Assembly: GCF_000004195.4 (NCBI RefSeq)
Contig: NC_030678.2
Span: 92,070,404-92,134,403, forward strand
Length of the DNA: 64,000 nucleotides
DNA from: Xenopus tropicalis
Taxonomy: Eukaryota; Chordata; Amphibia; Anura; Pipidae
Direction of reading: 5' to 3'
Shown: in pieces, positions 23,561 through 37,207 of the stretch
Position numbering within the stretch: the stretch's first letter is position 1
How the letters are laid out: the number at the start of each line of letters is the position of its first letter
Translations under genes and position numbers: made by a program
Notes under the pieces: generated by a model
What the model was told of the DNA's origin: nothing
Databases searched by the model: none
What the model saw: the letters and a program-made list of their open reading frames with translations, nothing else

Positions 23561-26500
23561 GAATATGGGCAAGCAATCCAGCCTCATTTTACTAAGACAT
23601 GTCCAGTCAAAAGTGATAATAATTTATTGTTGTAGGTCTTCTATTCCAGAATTAGCAGAAACATCCTGTACTCACAAACTTTAGAATTTTCTTGTATATA
23701 TCTTAAAACTTATGGCAGCACAGATATCCCCTGTATTATAATTCTGTGACTTTAGAAGTGACCATTAATGAAGAGAAAAGTTTGTAAAACTGTAAATTTT
23801 AGCGAAACCATGAAATTTGACCAAAATGCATTAGAGTCAAATGGAAGGCAAGGTTACATTGCAGGTAGGGCATTTTTACCTCTGCAATAGCATATACATT
23901 GCCCTGCCTTGTTATAGAAGCTCCTTTCCAATATGCTACAACTGTTCTTCAAGAGAGAACTTTTTTAAACATGGCGGGACTATTCTATCAATATGGTACC
24001 ATCTAGATATCCTTTCTCCCAGTTGCTCAGGCCAGAAATTCTCTAAATCAACAAGAACAAAAAGAACAAATCCCCCATTTCATTTTTCTTTAATTATGCA
24101 ATGTAGCGGCACAATTAATTACTACTGCTTGGGCATTTTTATTCCTACAAAACAGACTACATGAAAAAATTCTCAGCTAGCAAAACCCGCAAAACTGTAG
24201 CAGGTTAAAAAGTTTATCCCTAGTGACCAGTTACGATGCGATCAAGTGACCATGTAAAATGCCTGATGTAGCCACTTAACAACAATTAACTGTCCTCATT
24301 TTTATGACCAGTGGCAGTTACTGAAATGCCACATACAATATGTGGCATTTTTAAATACAATATTTAAACATGTTCCTAGTGGTTCTTTTTTTTTTTAAAA
24401 AAGCAATTTAGGTTTTAGTTCATGGTATATAGGTTTAAAAACAATTATCATGACAGAGCATGGACTATATTTGAATGTATGGAATGTATGAGTATGTGTA
24501 GTTGAATGTTATCATCTTCATCATAGTATGTGCCAGGCAATTATATCTGATCTCTAGAGTGAAAGCTGATGACAGCTCGATGAAAATTATTTTACCTTTT
24601 GTGTTTTGTTTGATCTAAAAGCAAAATTTGTAAATTTTATCATATTTTGATGTTTGTCTGTATTTCATACAACTAGTCATAAACATTATCAATTGTTTAC
24701 CTCTTGGTTATGTATCAACAGTTTTTTTTGCTATTTTAATTCCCTAATTAGTTATAGGAAAAATTAGTGAAAATATTTATAATTTGTGCTCTAAAAACAC
24801 TCTCTTAAAACATCAAAGTGTTTTGTGCAAAGTCCTGTTTTCCCAGTGTAGTCAGTCTTTGGAGTCCCTTCTTTTCCTTATCACTCACGCTAGTCTGCCA
24901 TGACATTCTGTATACAGTATAAGGACCGTTAGCTTTGAAGTGCTGGATTAGCCAATGCCAGATTGTAGCCACAGAATAACAAACAATACAGGTTCAACAG
25001 GAGTTCTCATCAGTGATTCATTTTTCAAACCTAATTTCACTGCCACTTACAGAAGAAACATTGAACTCATAGTCTGTAGATAGATATATGAGCTTTATCT
25101 GGTGTCCTTTTGATTGGAGGGTCAGACAGTTGGGAAAATTCCATTTTTGGGCGATTATATTTAAAAATTCCTGGCTTGCTTTTATATGTGGTTTCAAAAG
25201 TATTGTTGTGTTTAAATGGGAAACCCTTTAGGCCCTAAAAGCATTATCCATTATACTGCTTTTATGTTTCTATGCTTCATTTGGTTCATACATAAAAGCA
25301 TTTGCTTCCATGCGAGTGAGGAAAATCTTACTAAATATCTATTTATGTGTGTCCTGTTATTTTATTTTCTGCATTTGTTGAGATGGTTTTATGCAGCTTT
25401 AGAAGCAATTTGTGTTGTGTGGGATACATAAACCCATAGCATAGTTAAATTGTTTCCATACAAATGAGTAGGTAAGTATGAAAGGTAAAACACAGATGCA
25501 GCCTTTTATGTTTTTCTTTTTTTTTTCTAAAACCATCAATACTAAACAGTTCCTTATTGTAGACATCTGTCTGTTGAAAAGCTTTTTTCTGGTTATGCAA
25601 TCACATTTACCTCACTATAGTCTAGAGAAGCATTACAGGTTTCTTCGTGGGATGCATACATACTGTATTATTTACTTCACCATCAAGGGAAACAAGGATT
25701 TCATCACAGACTAATTTGTCTTGATATTGTTGGTGTAGAACTGTTGCCCTGTTTCTATTCATTTGTTCTGATTAGGTAGAACTCTCAAACTTGACTAACC
25801 TAAGGCGAGCCAGAAGCTCCAAATGTTTCTTCTTGTCTTGTGCGATTGTCATTTTATATCACTGGGACTACAGGTATGATCTAACACTAGATGGGTAAAT
25901 ATTGGTATATCACACTGCTACAGTTACGCAGTTTTTTTTATCAGATTGGAATGACTAGTATTATAGAAGTTTAACAGACACTGGAATGCGTACATATAAG
26001 ACTGAGCACCACTTAAGCAGCCAAACATGCACTGATATAATCTTACAAAACATAGTTTCATTAACTTTTCGGACTGTTATCCAAATTATCATCCCAAGAA
26101 TTTTTGTACCACTGTGATTGGATAACAATAAAATTTGTGCATGTATTGTGTATCTGACAATATCCTTGGGGGACCTACAATGCATTTTCAGGAAGTAACT
26201 TTGCTATGATTGGTGTCTGCCAACTATTTCATGTTCAGAACATTGTACAATTTGTTATTTTTAGGGCTTTATCCTACAATTTCAATCTAATTGTCAGTTT
26301 TAGATTGTTGCATTTAAATGTACGATCGATATCTGAACGTTCATCAAAAGAAGAAGACTAAAATCTGAATGTGTATGGCCACCTTTACTAATGAAATTTG
26401 CTGATTAACATCATCATTTTTTGTTCCTTTGAATTTAACATCTAGGACCTTTTACTGCAAGTTTTAATACACAAAAAAATGTTTCACCAAACCTGGTAAT

Positions 26501-26907
26501 AAAATTACGCATCCCACCTTAATATAAACTGTTCTCCTTCCCACAGTGAGCCTTGTTGTTCTGCACAAAATGAGGCGTCAGTCTTGCTATAATACTTAAT
26601 TAGGTATTTTTCTGTTTAAGTCATTGGTATGTACTTTTGTTTCAGAACCAATTTATTCAGAAAAAGATGCATGTATTCAAATATCTATTTACTTGTACCA
26701 ATCCATGTATTTTTAGCCTCTTAAATAGCTATCAACTATTACAACTATACATGTTGTACTGGAAAGTTATTCGCTTGCTCTTCCTGTCAGTTTCTAAACA
26801 ACCATAAAGTGGACAAACACAAAACAGAAAGATACTATAGAACACCAATGTGCATCATGTCTAAGGTATTGGTCAGTTCTAGAGACAACAGATGGAGGCT
26901 GCTTCAT
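23561..26907. other. intron 2, repeat-poor block, no gene seen
   Basis: About 3.3 kb of AT-rich, mostly unclassified sequence. A truncated TTAAAGGTGGCCATAC-type MITE end (TGTATGGCCACCTTTA) is at about 26370-26387. Scattered short ORFs show no domain. The stretch near 24480-24720 has the look of ordinary unique intron. Confidence 0.4.
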
Positions 26908-26910
26908 TTA

Positions 26911-27248
26911 GGGGCTGATTTACTAATCCACGAATCCGAATGAGAAAAATTCGGATTGTAAAATGAACATTTTGCGACTTTTTCTATTTTTTGCGATTTT
27001 TTCGTCGCCGCTACGACTTTTCTGTAAATTGACGCGATTTTTTCGTAACCGTTACAAATTTAGTGAATTGTCGCGACTTTTTCATTGCCATTATGACTTT
27101 CGTGAATTGTCGCGACTTTTTCATAGCCATTACGACTTTCGCGAATTGTCGCAATTTTCGTATTGAGAGCTCGAAAAAGTTGCGACAATTCGCGAAAAAG
27201 TCGCATTCGGACGCTTTTCGGACGTTCGTGGATTAGTAAATGTGCCCC
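26911..27248. mobile_element. Harbinger-like MITE with internal tandem units
   Basis: Ends GGGGCTGATTTACTAATCC and GGATTAGTAAATGTGCCCC are inverted copies; TTA flanks both sides (26908-26910 and 27249-27251). Inside, a unit of about 40 bp (GAATTGTCGCGACTTTTTCA, GCCATTANGACTTTCG) repeats about three times at 27064-27150. Confidence 0.78.
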
Positions 27249-27251
27249 TTA

Positions 27252-27926
27252 GTGTACATACTCTGCTTGGAACCACCACAGTTGACTGCAAATAATGAAT
27301 AGAATACACCCTCATGTGAAGTAGGGTTATTGTCATCTTCTCAATTTGTTATCTATTATTGTATAATCAGTTGATATTGATATTATATTGATATACAATT
27401 TGATGAATCTGCTCATAAGCTACTTAATACCATGCTAAAAATTACAGCTGAGGCAAAATGTATTATGCAGGATAGAGCTGAAACTGAAACCCTACAAATT
27501 GAGAAGTTAAGAGAAAAATATATGAAAGGAACATTTTCCTTAATGAACATTAACAATGAAAAAATGACATTATCCATGATGCAAGATATAAAAACTAGCT
27601 AGTTTCAAACAGACATTTCTAGCAGCTTTTATTGCATTTTGTTCAGATGCGCTTGTGTTTAGATGTGAACATGCGCTTATAAACTGTAGGGAAAATCACA
27701 AACTTAAATATGTAATTGTTTTGCAGAAAAGTCTGTTAACAGATCCTTTTCAGCAACAATGCATATACAGCCATGTAGGGGGTCAAATGCGCTACATATT
27801 TTTTTTTTTATGAAATATTTTGTCGTTGTCTGTTTTTATATACCCCCAAAATATATTATGGATATTACAGTTTCTCCACCTCTCTATTTCTCCATCCTTA
27901 CCTTTTACAGGATAGTAAGACCAAAG
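27252..27926. other. intron 2, no gene seen
   Basis: AT-rich intron. No recognisable features. Confidence 0.4.
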
Positions 27927-28275
27927 GGCCATTTACTAACCGTCGGACTTTAAGTGCAAAAAGTCACAGATTTGCTATGCGTCTAAACAGCAAAAAACTT
28001 GCCAAGATAATTTAGAATTCTATGGCAAATGTCCCTTCCCTTTCCTGAAAGATTCTTCTTTTGCCGTGAAACTTCAGAGGTTTCAGATTTTTCACACTAG
28101 TTTTTGTGTGACAATTCAAATTCCAGTTTTCAGGGTGACAATTCATAAAGCAGTTTCTCCAACTTTTTCCTGTGCAGACTGTTTCAGTTTAGATTTTTTG
28201 TTTGTGGAAAATAATTTAGTCGAATTTTAAAAATAAAAATATAAGAAATGTTAGAGATTTAGTAAATCTGCCAGC
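27927..28275. repeat. MITE-like element (GGCCATTTACTAAC ... TTTAGTAAATCTGCC)
   Basis: Imperfect terminal inverted repeats around a non-coding interior containing GCAAATGTCCCTTCCCTTTC; the region at about 51620-51880 has a similar interior. Confidence 0.5.
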
Positions 28276-28339
28276 AGGTATGGTTGGGTAATATTTTTTT
28301 GTGTTGTTTGTGTAAGCTTATTTTAACCTTCTACCCAGA

Positions 28340-28635
28340 CAATGAACCCAAATCCAACCCCTTGGATGTTGCGCCCCGTGACCTTAAAGCAGGTGCTTAT
28401 TTTTTAATTTCTGGTAAGGAGGCAAGTTCTGGTTGCATAAAAACCCAATATAATGTCGAATAGAGCCTCCTGTAGGCTGCCAGGCCACATAGGGGTTATT
28501 AAGTAGCCAATTATAACTCTTATTGGCACCCCAAAGAAGCATTTTCATGCTTGTGTTGCTCCCCAACACCTTTTCCATTTAAATGTAGCGCCCTTTCAGG
28601 TATAAAAGGTTGGGGATCCCTGATCTAAAGGCATC
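28340..28635 (+). repeat. interspersed repeat (CCCCTTGGATGTTGC family), copy 1
   Basis: CAACCCCTTGGATGTTGC at the start and AAAAGGTTGGGGATCCCTG at the end match the copy at 47605-47880 in order and orientation (GAGCCTCCTGTAGGCTG, TTTTCATGCTTGTGTTGCTC). Remembered as a very common Xenopus repeat, probably hAT-related. The ORF inside is not a host gene. Confidence 0.72.
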
Positions 28636-29564
28636 TAATCAATGTTTCAGAAACAGTGAGTAAAGTTCACAACATTATACAAAATCAGTAAGTGCTATAG
28701 CAGAAACCAGACCAAATGTTCAACAATCAGCAAGTATATGTTCTTTAATCTTCTTTTTACCTTTAAATAAACTAAAACACATCAGAAGAAATAATGAAGT
28801 AAGGTAAAAAAAACACTAAAACATAAACTTCCACATTAAGCTGTGCTGTTTTCTGTTTGACAAAATGTCCAAAACAATGTGATAAAAGTATTTTCAAAAA
28901 TAAATGGATAGAAGTATTCTGATATTAGCAGTTTTTTTTTATTTAACATATTGTACTGTATGTATGGCATGGAAGGATGATTTCAATGAAATTAATAATA
29001 TTTTTACCTCCTTTTCTGAAAGAATGAGACATTAAAAAGATAGTAAGTGCATTTTGTGGATGTTTCTACACTATAAATCATTGATTATTTTGGCACCAGT
29101 TTTTTTATCTTTTTGAATTGCTGGGATTTTCACTAACTCTTAAAAACTTAAAGGGAGTGATACTCCCCCACTAACAGCTTGATGACTAGAGATATGTCAT
29201 TAATTCTGTTCTTGCACATAAGCTTTTCTGCTCTAAGGACAAATAATGGCTTTTCACTACTTTCCAAGTCGTCCTTATTCTCACAAACACATTTAAAAAA
29301 ACATGTACTGTACAGTATGTTTGAGGTTACCTTCAAAGATTTTTTTTTACCTGTTAGGGTAGAAAGACTAAAAAAAAACTAAGTGAAATATAATTAGATA
29401 GCATTTCAGATATATATATGTGGACAGGCGGCTGCTATAGAAAACAATTCAAGGTTCTCCAAATCAGGGTAGACATTCAATAAAGAGGACAATCCTATTC
29501 CTTGTAATAGAAAATAACCTTATCAGATAAAGACCAGATTTAAAACTAAATATAGTGTCCTGAA
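28636..29564. other. intron 2, no gene seen
   Basis: AT-rich intron with no recognised element. Confidence 0.4.
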
Positions 29565-29840
29565 TAGTGATGAGTGAATCTGTCCGCTTTTGCTTCACTA
29601 AAAAATTCTCCAAACAATAGGAAAATTTGAGAAACTGCAAAAAAATGCACTTTTTTTATGTGATTGCACCCATGTTGATGTGCCGTGCCGATTTGACACG
29701 ACCATACCCATGTTGACACAACTGCACCTATTTTGATGCAGCCATGCCCATTTTGGTGCAGTCGTGCCTATTTTGCCGCCAACGTAACTTTTTTTATGTA
29801 CGCCAAATTTTTTCATGGTGAATTTTTTTATTGGGAATCT
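29565..29840. repeat. TAGTGATG-type MITE, right end degraded
   Basis: Left end TAGTGATGAGTGAATCTGTC; interior 29655-29790 has degenerate units of the form TTTTGATGCAGCCATGCCCA, the same minisatellite theme as 6667-6944. No clear right terminus. Confidence 0.55.
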
Positions 29841-30397
<557 letters not shown>

Positions 30398-30743
30398 CTA
30401 AATAATGGAGAAAGGATACTCTGGTCATTTAATTTTGAATGCTGAATCTGCTATTGTCTGTGGCATTCTTACTTTTACAAAATATAATATTTACATTACA
30501 TAACTGGAACACTGGTATGTTTAAGTTTGTTGTTATTTTAATAGCAAAATAAATTAAAAACCGCAATTAATAACACACGTAAATACATTTAGAAATCAAA
30601 TCAAAGAAATTGTTGGATACAGACATTCGTACAGAAATGTAGCACATCCTGGAACCTGGCAGGGCCAAAGTTATAATTTAATTAATTGCCAGCCGTGTCT
30701 ACAAAGGCAATAGGTATCTATAGAAATTCTTCCTTGAAGTAAA

Positions 30744-31365
30744 CTAAAGGAGAACTAAAGCTTAACTAAAGATGTAGGCTAGAAATGATGTACATTATAT
30801 TTTGTGCTTCTGTACCACCCCAAGGCAACCACAGCCCTTTAACAATGATGATCTGTGCCTCCAAAGATGCCCCAATAGCTCCCCAGCTTCTTTTCTGCTG
30901 CTTCACTGCACATGCTCTCTGCTGCTGTCAGTTACTAAGTTTAGGGACCAACTCACATTATACTATATACTGTATATAGGATATAAATGTCACAATATAA
31001 GTTTAGTAATTAACACAGATGATTACTGCATGGCAGCTCTGAAATCAGTGCAGTTAGCATCAGACTTTAATCATCAACCTGTTCGGAACAGCTGATGACA
31101 GACAAACATCATTTTCTTTGCTTGATGATTTCCAATGACCCCTAAGCTTAGCTTCTCAACATCTGCTCAGAGCACACTGAGCATGTGAGTGTCACTTCTA
31201 ACAGAAGTGTCCAGTATGTCCAGTATGGTCACCCCCTGTGAGAACTTTAGGACTGTATCATTACTACTATAGAGAAATTGAACATTTAGGCTTGTTCAAT
31301 AAGTTCATTATATAAAATATGGCATGTCTAGCCATATTCATTTTAAGGGTTTAGTTCTCCTTTAA
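30744..31365. mobile_element. palindromic MITE (AAAGGAGAACTAAA ... TTTAGTTCTCCTTTAA)
   Basis: Left CTAAAGGAGAACTAAAG pairs with right TTTAGTTCTCCTTTAA; TTAA is intact only on the right (31362-31365). The interior words CCACCCCAAGGCAACCACAG, CTAAGCTTAGCTTCTCAAC and GTCACCCCCTGTGAGAA are those of an abundant Xenopus family in my memory. ORFs inside are fortuitous. Confidence 0.72.
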
Positions 31366-32713
31366 GTTACAAAGTATAATTCATCCTCATTGTGGGCCTT
31401 CAGGTTTTGAAGAGTTTGGCACAGGTGTATAAAACACATTGGGCTATCTATAAGACTGACATTGGAAGTGACATTTTTTTTTTACCTGGTATGGATTTGT
31501 GGCGAAAATTGTGTTTTTGCTAATGGAAGAAAAAATGCCTTTTGACTATAGGTTCCAGAATTTTGAATTTACTGGCAAATGAAACAGGACAGTTTCACTC
31601 ATCACTAGACATTATTGAGAGCAGTGTATTTTACGTTTGTGAGTATAATCCCTATTCCTGATGGCAATTACAAGTGGTCATCAGTACTAATATAAGATTC
31701 CATTTGTGATTCTCATTCCATCTATGTTGAATTTTGTACATTCACTCAGATAACATGTGTGGGGTAAACTGTGTAAGGAATCTTTCTTTCTTTTCATTCC
31801 TTTCCTAAAAGTATGTTTTTTGTTTCTTTTCCCCTTCTTAACATAAGTAGTAGTTATTATTATTAATAATAACTATAACATTTTAATATATCCAAATAGA
31901 AAAGGGTTGGATAAATAAATAATAATAATGAGACTGTGTGAGGAGAGTGAACATTTCAAGACTAAGCTTGCCAAAGTACTGAAAGCAGAAAGCCCACCAG
32001 AGATGGAATCACATTAGATCACTTCAAATAATGATTTAAAATTACCATCTCTGCCAATATTTTATAAAACATGGCAGAAAACCAAGACTGTAACACATGC
32101 ATGTCTAATTTTGAAACCCATTCAAAACATTTTAAGTTTTCAGCAAAATGTCTAATCTTCTATGTTTGGATACACAATCCATTCCATATTATTGATGCCA
32201 AATTCATTAAATGATATGAATCAAAGCCATTTCATGTATTCCACTTACAAACAAAGAACACTTACATTTTTGGATCCTGGGAAATTTGGGGAGTTCAGAA
32301 TTCATTTACACAGGATTGTTTGCCTTGGTTTTGACAGGGATTTAAACCCTATATAAAACTGTCCCACATTACTGTTCCACCTAAAGTTACCGAGTATGTA
32401 CTGTAGTACTCTAAAGTATATAAGCAGAAATTTAATTACAGATGTAAGAGAATATAGCAATAAGAATGCTGCTTACCAGCACAAAGTCAGTCACACAAGG
32501 ACTGTCAGTCATCTTGCTGTTATCTAATAGAATTTAAGAAGCTCAACCTAAGGACATATATTTAAAAAATGATGAAAAAATGTGGATACTGCTATACTCA
32601 CTCCTCTTACTGTAATTATAATGTTAGATGCATGCCTAATCAGAAACCTCAACATGCATGTGCAGGAAGTGATGTAGTTCACGTGTGTGATAGGAAGATT
32701 CTTAATATACACG

Positions 32714-32765
32714 TCCATTACATCACTTCCTACCATGCATGCCCACTGTGTCATTCCTTGGCCCA
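32714..32765 (+). repeat. 52-bp motif, copy 1 of a direct pair
   Basis: TCCATTACATCACTTCC to CCTTGGCCCA. A second copy of equal length at 33414-33465 differs at several positions. They are probably pieces of one dispersed element; an inverted TGATGTAGTTCACGTGTG, GCATGTGCAGGAAG sequence lies just to the left, suggesting a palindromic parent. Confidence 0.6.
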
Positions 32766-33413
32766 AAAGGTAACCACCACCTCTTCCTCCTCTTGATTTT
32801 GTAAACAAGTATTCAGTGATGGCAAGGTTATTTTTGTTTTTTTACCATATAGGCATCTGTGGGCCGCCCCCTTAAAACTGCCCAAGAAACAGGCCATTGA
32901 GTTCTTAATAGTAAATTACACTGTTTGAATTTGTATACAAAGATGGACATGAACTTCTAACATAAGAGAGATTCATCATAGTATTTGCATCTAAATTTAC
33001 TGAGGCTTCATTATGTATCAGCCACAAATTCAGTCTTTTAACCTTAGTGTTTAGGACTTTTCATAAGTGAAGCAAAAGACTGTACAAAATCATCTACAAT
33101 TGCATATAAACAAAAACACAAATTGCTAAATCTGATTTTAAAAACAGATCTTGTGTTGTGTTACTAGATAACAATGATCAAATTCAATACCTGTGGCAGA
33201 ATGTACTGTGTGAGGATATATTGCTTTGAGCAACTGAAAACCATTATGTTTAATGGGAGCACTGCACACAATCTACTGTCTAAATCCTGAGTATCTCTCC
33301 TAAATTTCTGATTTCTCCTATTACCCATGTCCTAAAACTGAGACATTAACATCTTAAGTAAAATGCAAAGAAAGCCATCAGTACAGGCTACTAATTTGGG
33401 GTTCATAACAATA

Positions 33414-33465
33414 TCCATTGCATCACTTCCTACCACGGACGCCCACTGTATCATTCCACGGCCCA
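33414..33465 (+). repeat. 52-bp motif, copy 2 of a direct pair
   Basis: TCCATTGCATCACTTCC to CACGGCCCA, in the same orientation as 32714-32765 and 700 bp away. No intervening similarity is obvious. Confidence 0.6.
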
Positions 33466-36369
33466 CATAATGTTTACAGCTGTGCCTTTAGCTGTGTGGG
33501 TTTCTGTTATTTTTATATTATTTAATATATAGTGATATTATCTTTCAGTGGATTTAACTTGTTATAAACAAAAAGAAATCAACACACTTTCTTTAGGTAA
33601 ACTTGCCAATAAGTAGTTTTCAGGTCCTGATAAAATAATCCATGGGTCCTTAGAAAGGTAGATAGATTTTAGTCACTCCATTATTTCACGCCTTCTCCCT
33701 CTTGTCTGGTATAATGCCAGTGACTGAAAGAAAGCTCATGTAATTCCAACTGTCAAAATGGTATTCAGCTTTAGTTGAATATCTTTCATGGGAAAGGCAT
33801 TTGGTATTAACAATATCGCATTTAGGATAATGTTTTATTTGTGATATTGCGTTCCAAAATAAAGGTCAACTGCCCCTTTAAATATATATTTAGTAATATT
33901 TATGCTTCCTTTAAAATTACTTAATGAAGCTTAAAATATATACAAATGTCTCATAATCCCTTGACGTCTATTCAAATGCAGTGTATTGTATGCAAATTAC
34001 TATAACAGATACAGCTCTTTCCAAGAATCTTTCATTGAGCTGTTGTAAACACTCAGTGAAGAAGGTCTGTGCTGTTACAAGAGGTTGTGAGAATTATTTT
34101 TCTTTTTTTAACACATAATAAAGGATTTAACAGCACTGCATCCCTTTCCTGACAGTTTCTTTCTACAGTGTAAATTGAAATGAATTGAAATTGAAAAATA
34201 GAAAAATACCACTGAAAGTGTTAGAAATATGCAATTTTTTCAGGACTGCTTTATTTGCTTCTTACATATTTCATCAGTAGATTGCTGGTAATTCTGTGAC
34301 AGTGCTGTAGATTCCACAATATGTGGCATGGAAAGGTTTAAGCTGGTACCTTTAGTGCCTCTAATGTAACCCTGATTACTACAGGGATGAGTAAACAGAA
34401 TTCTCAAATGATGAGGTATCTTTGAGCGACACAATGGCAACTCTATATAAAGCTCAGCAAAGTACACAAATAGGCACTTTTGAATAAAAAGTTTGCTGTC
34501 CATATGCATTCTGCCCAGTTTTATAAAATGACCTCTGAAAAACAACAATATTTCTCAAGTCACAGGCCACTAACCATTCGCTGAAGTGATCCCATATGAA
34601 TGTCTCAGTTGCTGTTTAGCTGTCTCCATAGTGTAGGAGAAGAGAAAATAAAAACACAAAATGGTATTTTACATAAATCTATGGCCAGGGATATATGAAC
34701 AGACAGACAGGTAGATATGTGTGGAATGCACAAGTATGTATGACTTCAATGGATCTGGATCACTTCAAACATTTTTTGAATAAAAACTTAATAAATATAA
34801 GTCTACATAATCTGTATGCCAAACCACTTCTAGAATGTTATGGATTACTATAGCTGTAAATGGTATATTCAGTTGCAAAACCAAAGCATGTTAGTGTTCC
34901 AGGGCTCTGACAAGATTCAAATGATCAATTATTTTCTGGATTTCCACAGGAATATAAATGATGTTTTATATAGTGATGTTACTTCTTTCTGCACTTTAAA
35001 TCAATGTGCTACAACCAAATTGCTTATTTATAAAGGAAAGAGGGGCATGAGAAAGAACTACTAAAATACAATAATGTAATATCTGGGAAGTGCCATTATG
35101 TCCTTTAGATCTTTATTTTAGATATTTGCTATACAGAATGAAGAACTCTACTTACAGGACTAGCCTTTGCTCAGTATGCTAATACTGTTTACTGGACTTC
35201 AGGAGCTTGACTTTTATAGAAAGTGCTCTTCTTTCTCTCTCTCACTTCTCTATTACAAATGTTTTTGCTACAAAAATAAGTAATTTTTCCAATGAGCAAA
35301 GTGAAAATAATGCTGTGCTTTGTAGTTACTTAGAGTGTTAATTGGAGCAGACTGCAACCTTAAAACAGTTGTTTCTTTAGACAGATATACTGCCAGCCCC
35401 TCTGTAGGTTTGTAGTGGCTGGCGCCTTCCTCAGGCTGTTTGTTACCTTGGCTTTGATCCTTTGGCACTATATACTGAATGCGACTCATGAATAGTAAAA
35501 TTTCATACTTGTCCCTTAGGTCACATTTTAATTCCTGTCTCAGAGCATGTAAAAAGATGATATATTTGAGTCTCTTCCTTCAGAACAAAAAAAGGGATTT
35601 GGAGCAAGAGATTATGGGCTCTACTTGTATTTTTGGCATAAGAAAGCTGGACGGGACATTTGTCTTTTACTAGTCCTGGCTCAATGAAGAAGACAAAGTA
35701 TAATTTTTCCTATGGATCCAAGAAGTAAAAAAGGATAGATAAAATATTCTTTCATTCTTTTATCAATGGGACCAAAAGAAAATCCAAACTAATAATATAT
35801 GGCTGGTCATTCTAAATTTGCACTTTGAAAGGTTGAATAGAAGAGGCACATGCATTTCATGTATGGTAAATGAGTGTAAAGCAATTAATAGAAATGTAAA
35901 AAAAAAAAAAAAAAGAAGAAAAACAACAGCCAAGTATACTCATTGACTTGAAGTGGAATATTCTCAAAAAAATGATTAAAGTAATATCAATAATCTAAAA
36001 ATTAGCTACCTTATTGCCCTTCATATTTGCTATATAATGTGATCCAAATCCTAGCTTTCTAAAATGTGCCAAGGAGACATTAACCTTCAGGACAGCCTTT
36101 ATAACCTTCTTTCAAGGCCTTTGTATTTTCCAAGCATCTTCAGGTTCCCTGTGTCTGCCTAACAAAGGCTTTGACCAATGATCCACTTACCCCTGTAAAT
36201 AATGACTAGGTGGAAGATAGAAACAAGCTCTGTGGTTCTCTAATTGGTTATTAGATCAGGTGACACAAGTTATGTGTCAGTAACTGTTTAGATTACACAT
36301 TCAATGCAAGCTCTCATCATTATAAGATCTGAGGTGAGCTTTCAGATCAGATATTTTATTAATGTTTAA

Positions 36370-36955
36370 TATTGTTGCCCTCCTGGACACCGAAGGGTTA
36401 ATGGAAGAGGATCCTTGACTGGGCTAGAAAGGCAGGGAGGACTAAAAAGTTGGGCAGTAGCAAGGGTGGTGTGAAAAAAGTTGCTAGGAGAGAATATAAT
36501 GGGTACAGGGAGTTCCGTTCCCACCATATGCATTAGCACAAAGGGCAACATCCCACCCTCCCTTGTTATTGCAGTCACAGCTAGCTAGCAGTAGGGAATG
36601 CTTGCCAGGTGGTTAGGGGCTCAGGTTCCTCTGCCTAGTAGAGTATGGGTCAGTACCTCCCTGGGTATTGGGCCCAGGAGGCATTGGAACGGAGTGACAG
36701 TGTGGCTGCACCTGGTGGCCAGCATGGCAGGGAGGCCCGTTCACTCCTGTGGTGTGTTCTGTGCAGTGGCAAGCATTCCCCTGTTACTGTTATTAGTTAG
36801 AGATTTGTATGTTCGGCAAATACTGTTTGTATAAATAAAGCTGTGGCCTTTACAATTCCATCCTGGACTCTGTATCAATTTATTTGGGGACCTTGGGGAA
36901 AAGGGTAAGGGACTGGTTCAAATAAGTGGGATATAGGATGACACTGCCCCAGTCA
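36370..36955 (+). repeat. possible solo LTR
   Basis: A GC-richer block of about 585 bp in AT-rich intron, from TGTTGCCCTCCTGG to CTGCCCCAGTCA, i.e. TG...CA ends. ATAAATAAAGCTGTGGCC near 36831 would supply a polyadenylation signal about 120 bp before the end, as in a U3-R-U5 layout. I could not identify a target-site duplication or flanking internal sequence. Confidence 0.4.
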
Positions 36956-37079
36956 AAATCTATCTTTTCTGTTGTAGAACTGAATTGCTACCTCTAGTTT
37001 AAAAAAAAACGTGCCTTTGGGGGCTTAGACAGTCAATTTTTCCACCAAGCATAAAGGAATACTTTTCAAAAGTCTTATG

Positions 37080-37207
37080 GGGTTATCTAATAAAAGGTGC
37101 AAAGTTTGTTAGTCACCTATAGCAACCAGTCACAGGTAGTAATGTTTAATTTTTTTTATTGGTTGCTATAGGTTACTGAACTTTGGCAACCTGTGTGCCT
37201 TTTATTA
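37080..37207. repeat. short palindromic MITE
   Basis: CTAATAAAAGGTGCAAAGTT at the left is complementary to the GCCTTTTATTACAT side; CACCTATAGCAACCAGTCAC and ATTGGTTGCTATAGGTTAC form the inner stem. Related CAACCAATCAAATGC words recur near 53695 and 54196. Confidence 0.6.

Larger units (their letters stand above)
31366..36369. other. intron 1, long repeat-poor block; candidate regulatory DNA near 36050-36350
   Basis: Five kilobases in which I recognise little beyond small simple repeats, an A-run at about 35898, and one duplicated 52-bp motif (32714-32765 and 33414-33465). The distal end (36050-36350) is GC-balanced and contains TGACACA-5-TGTGTCA (36261-36279). No exon can be supported; small ORFs have no domain. 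Confidence 0.4.

Noticed and set aside
30785..31095. Two overlapping ORFs with Cys-rich stretches
   Set aside because: They lie wholly inside a palindromic MITE and have no known domain.
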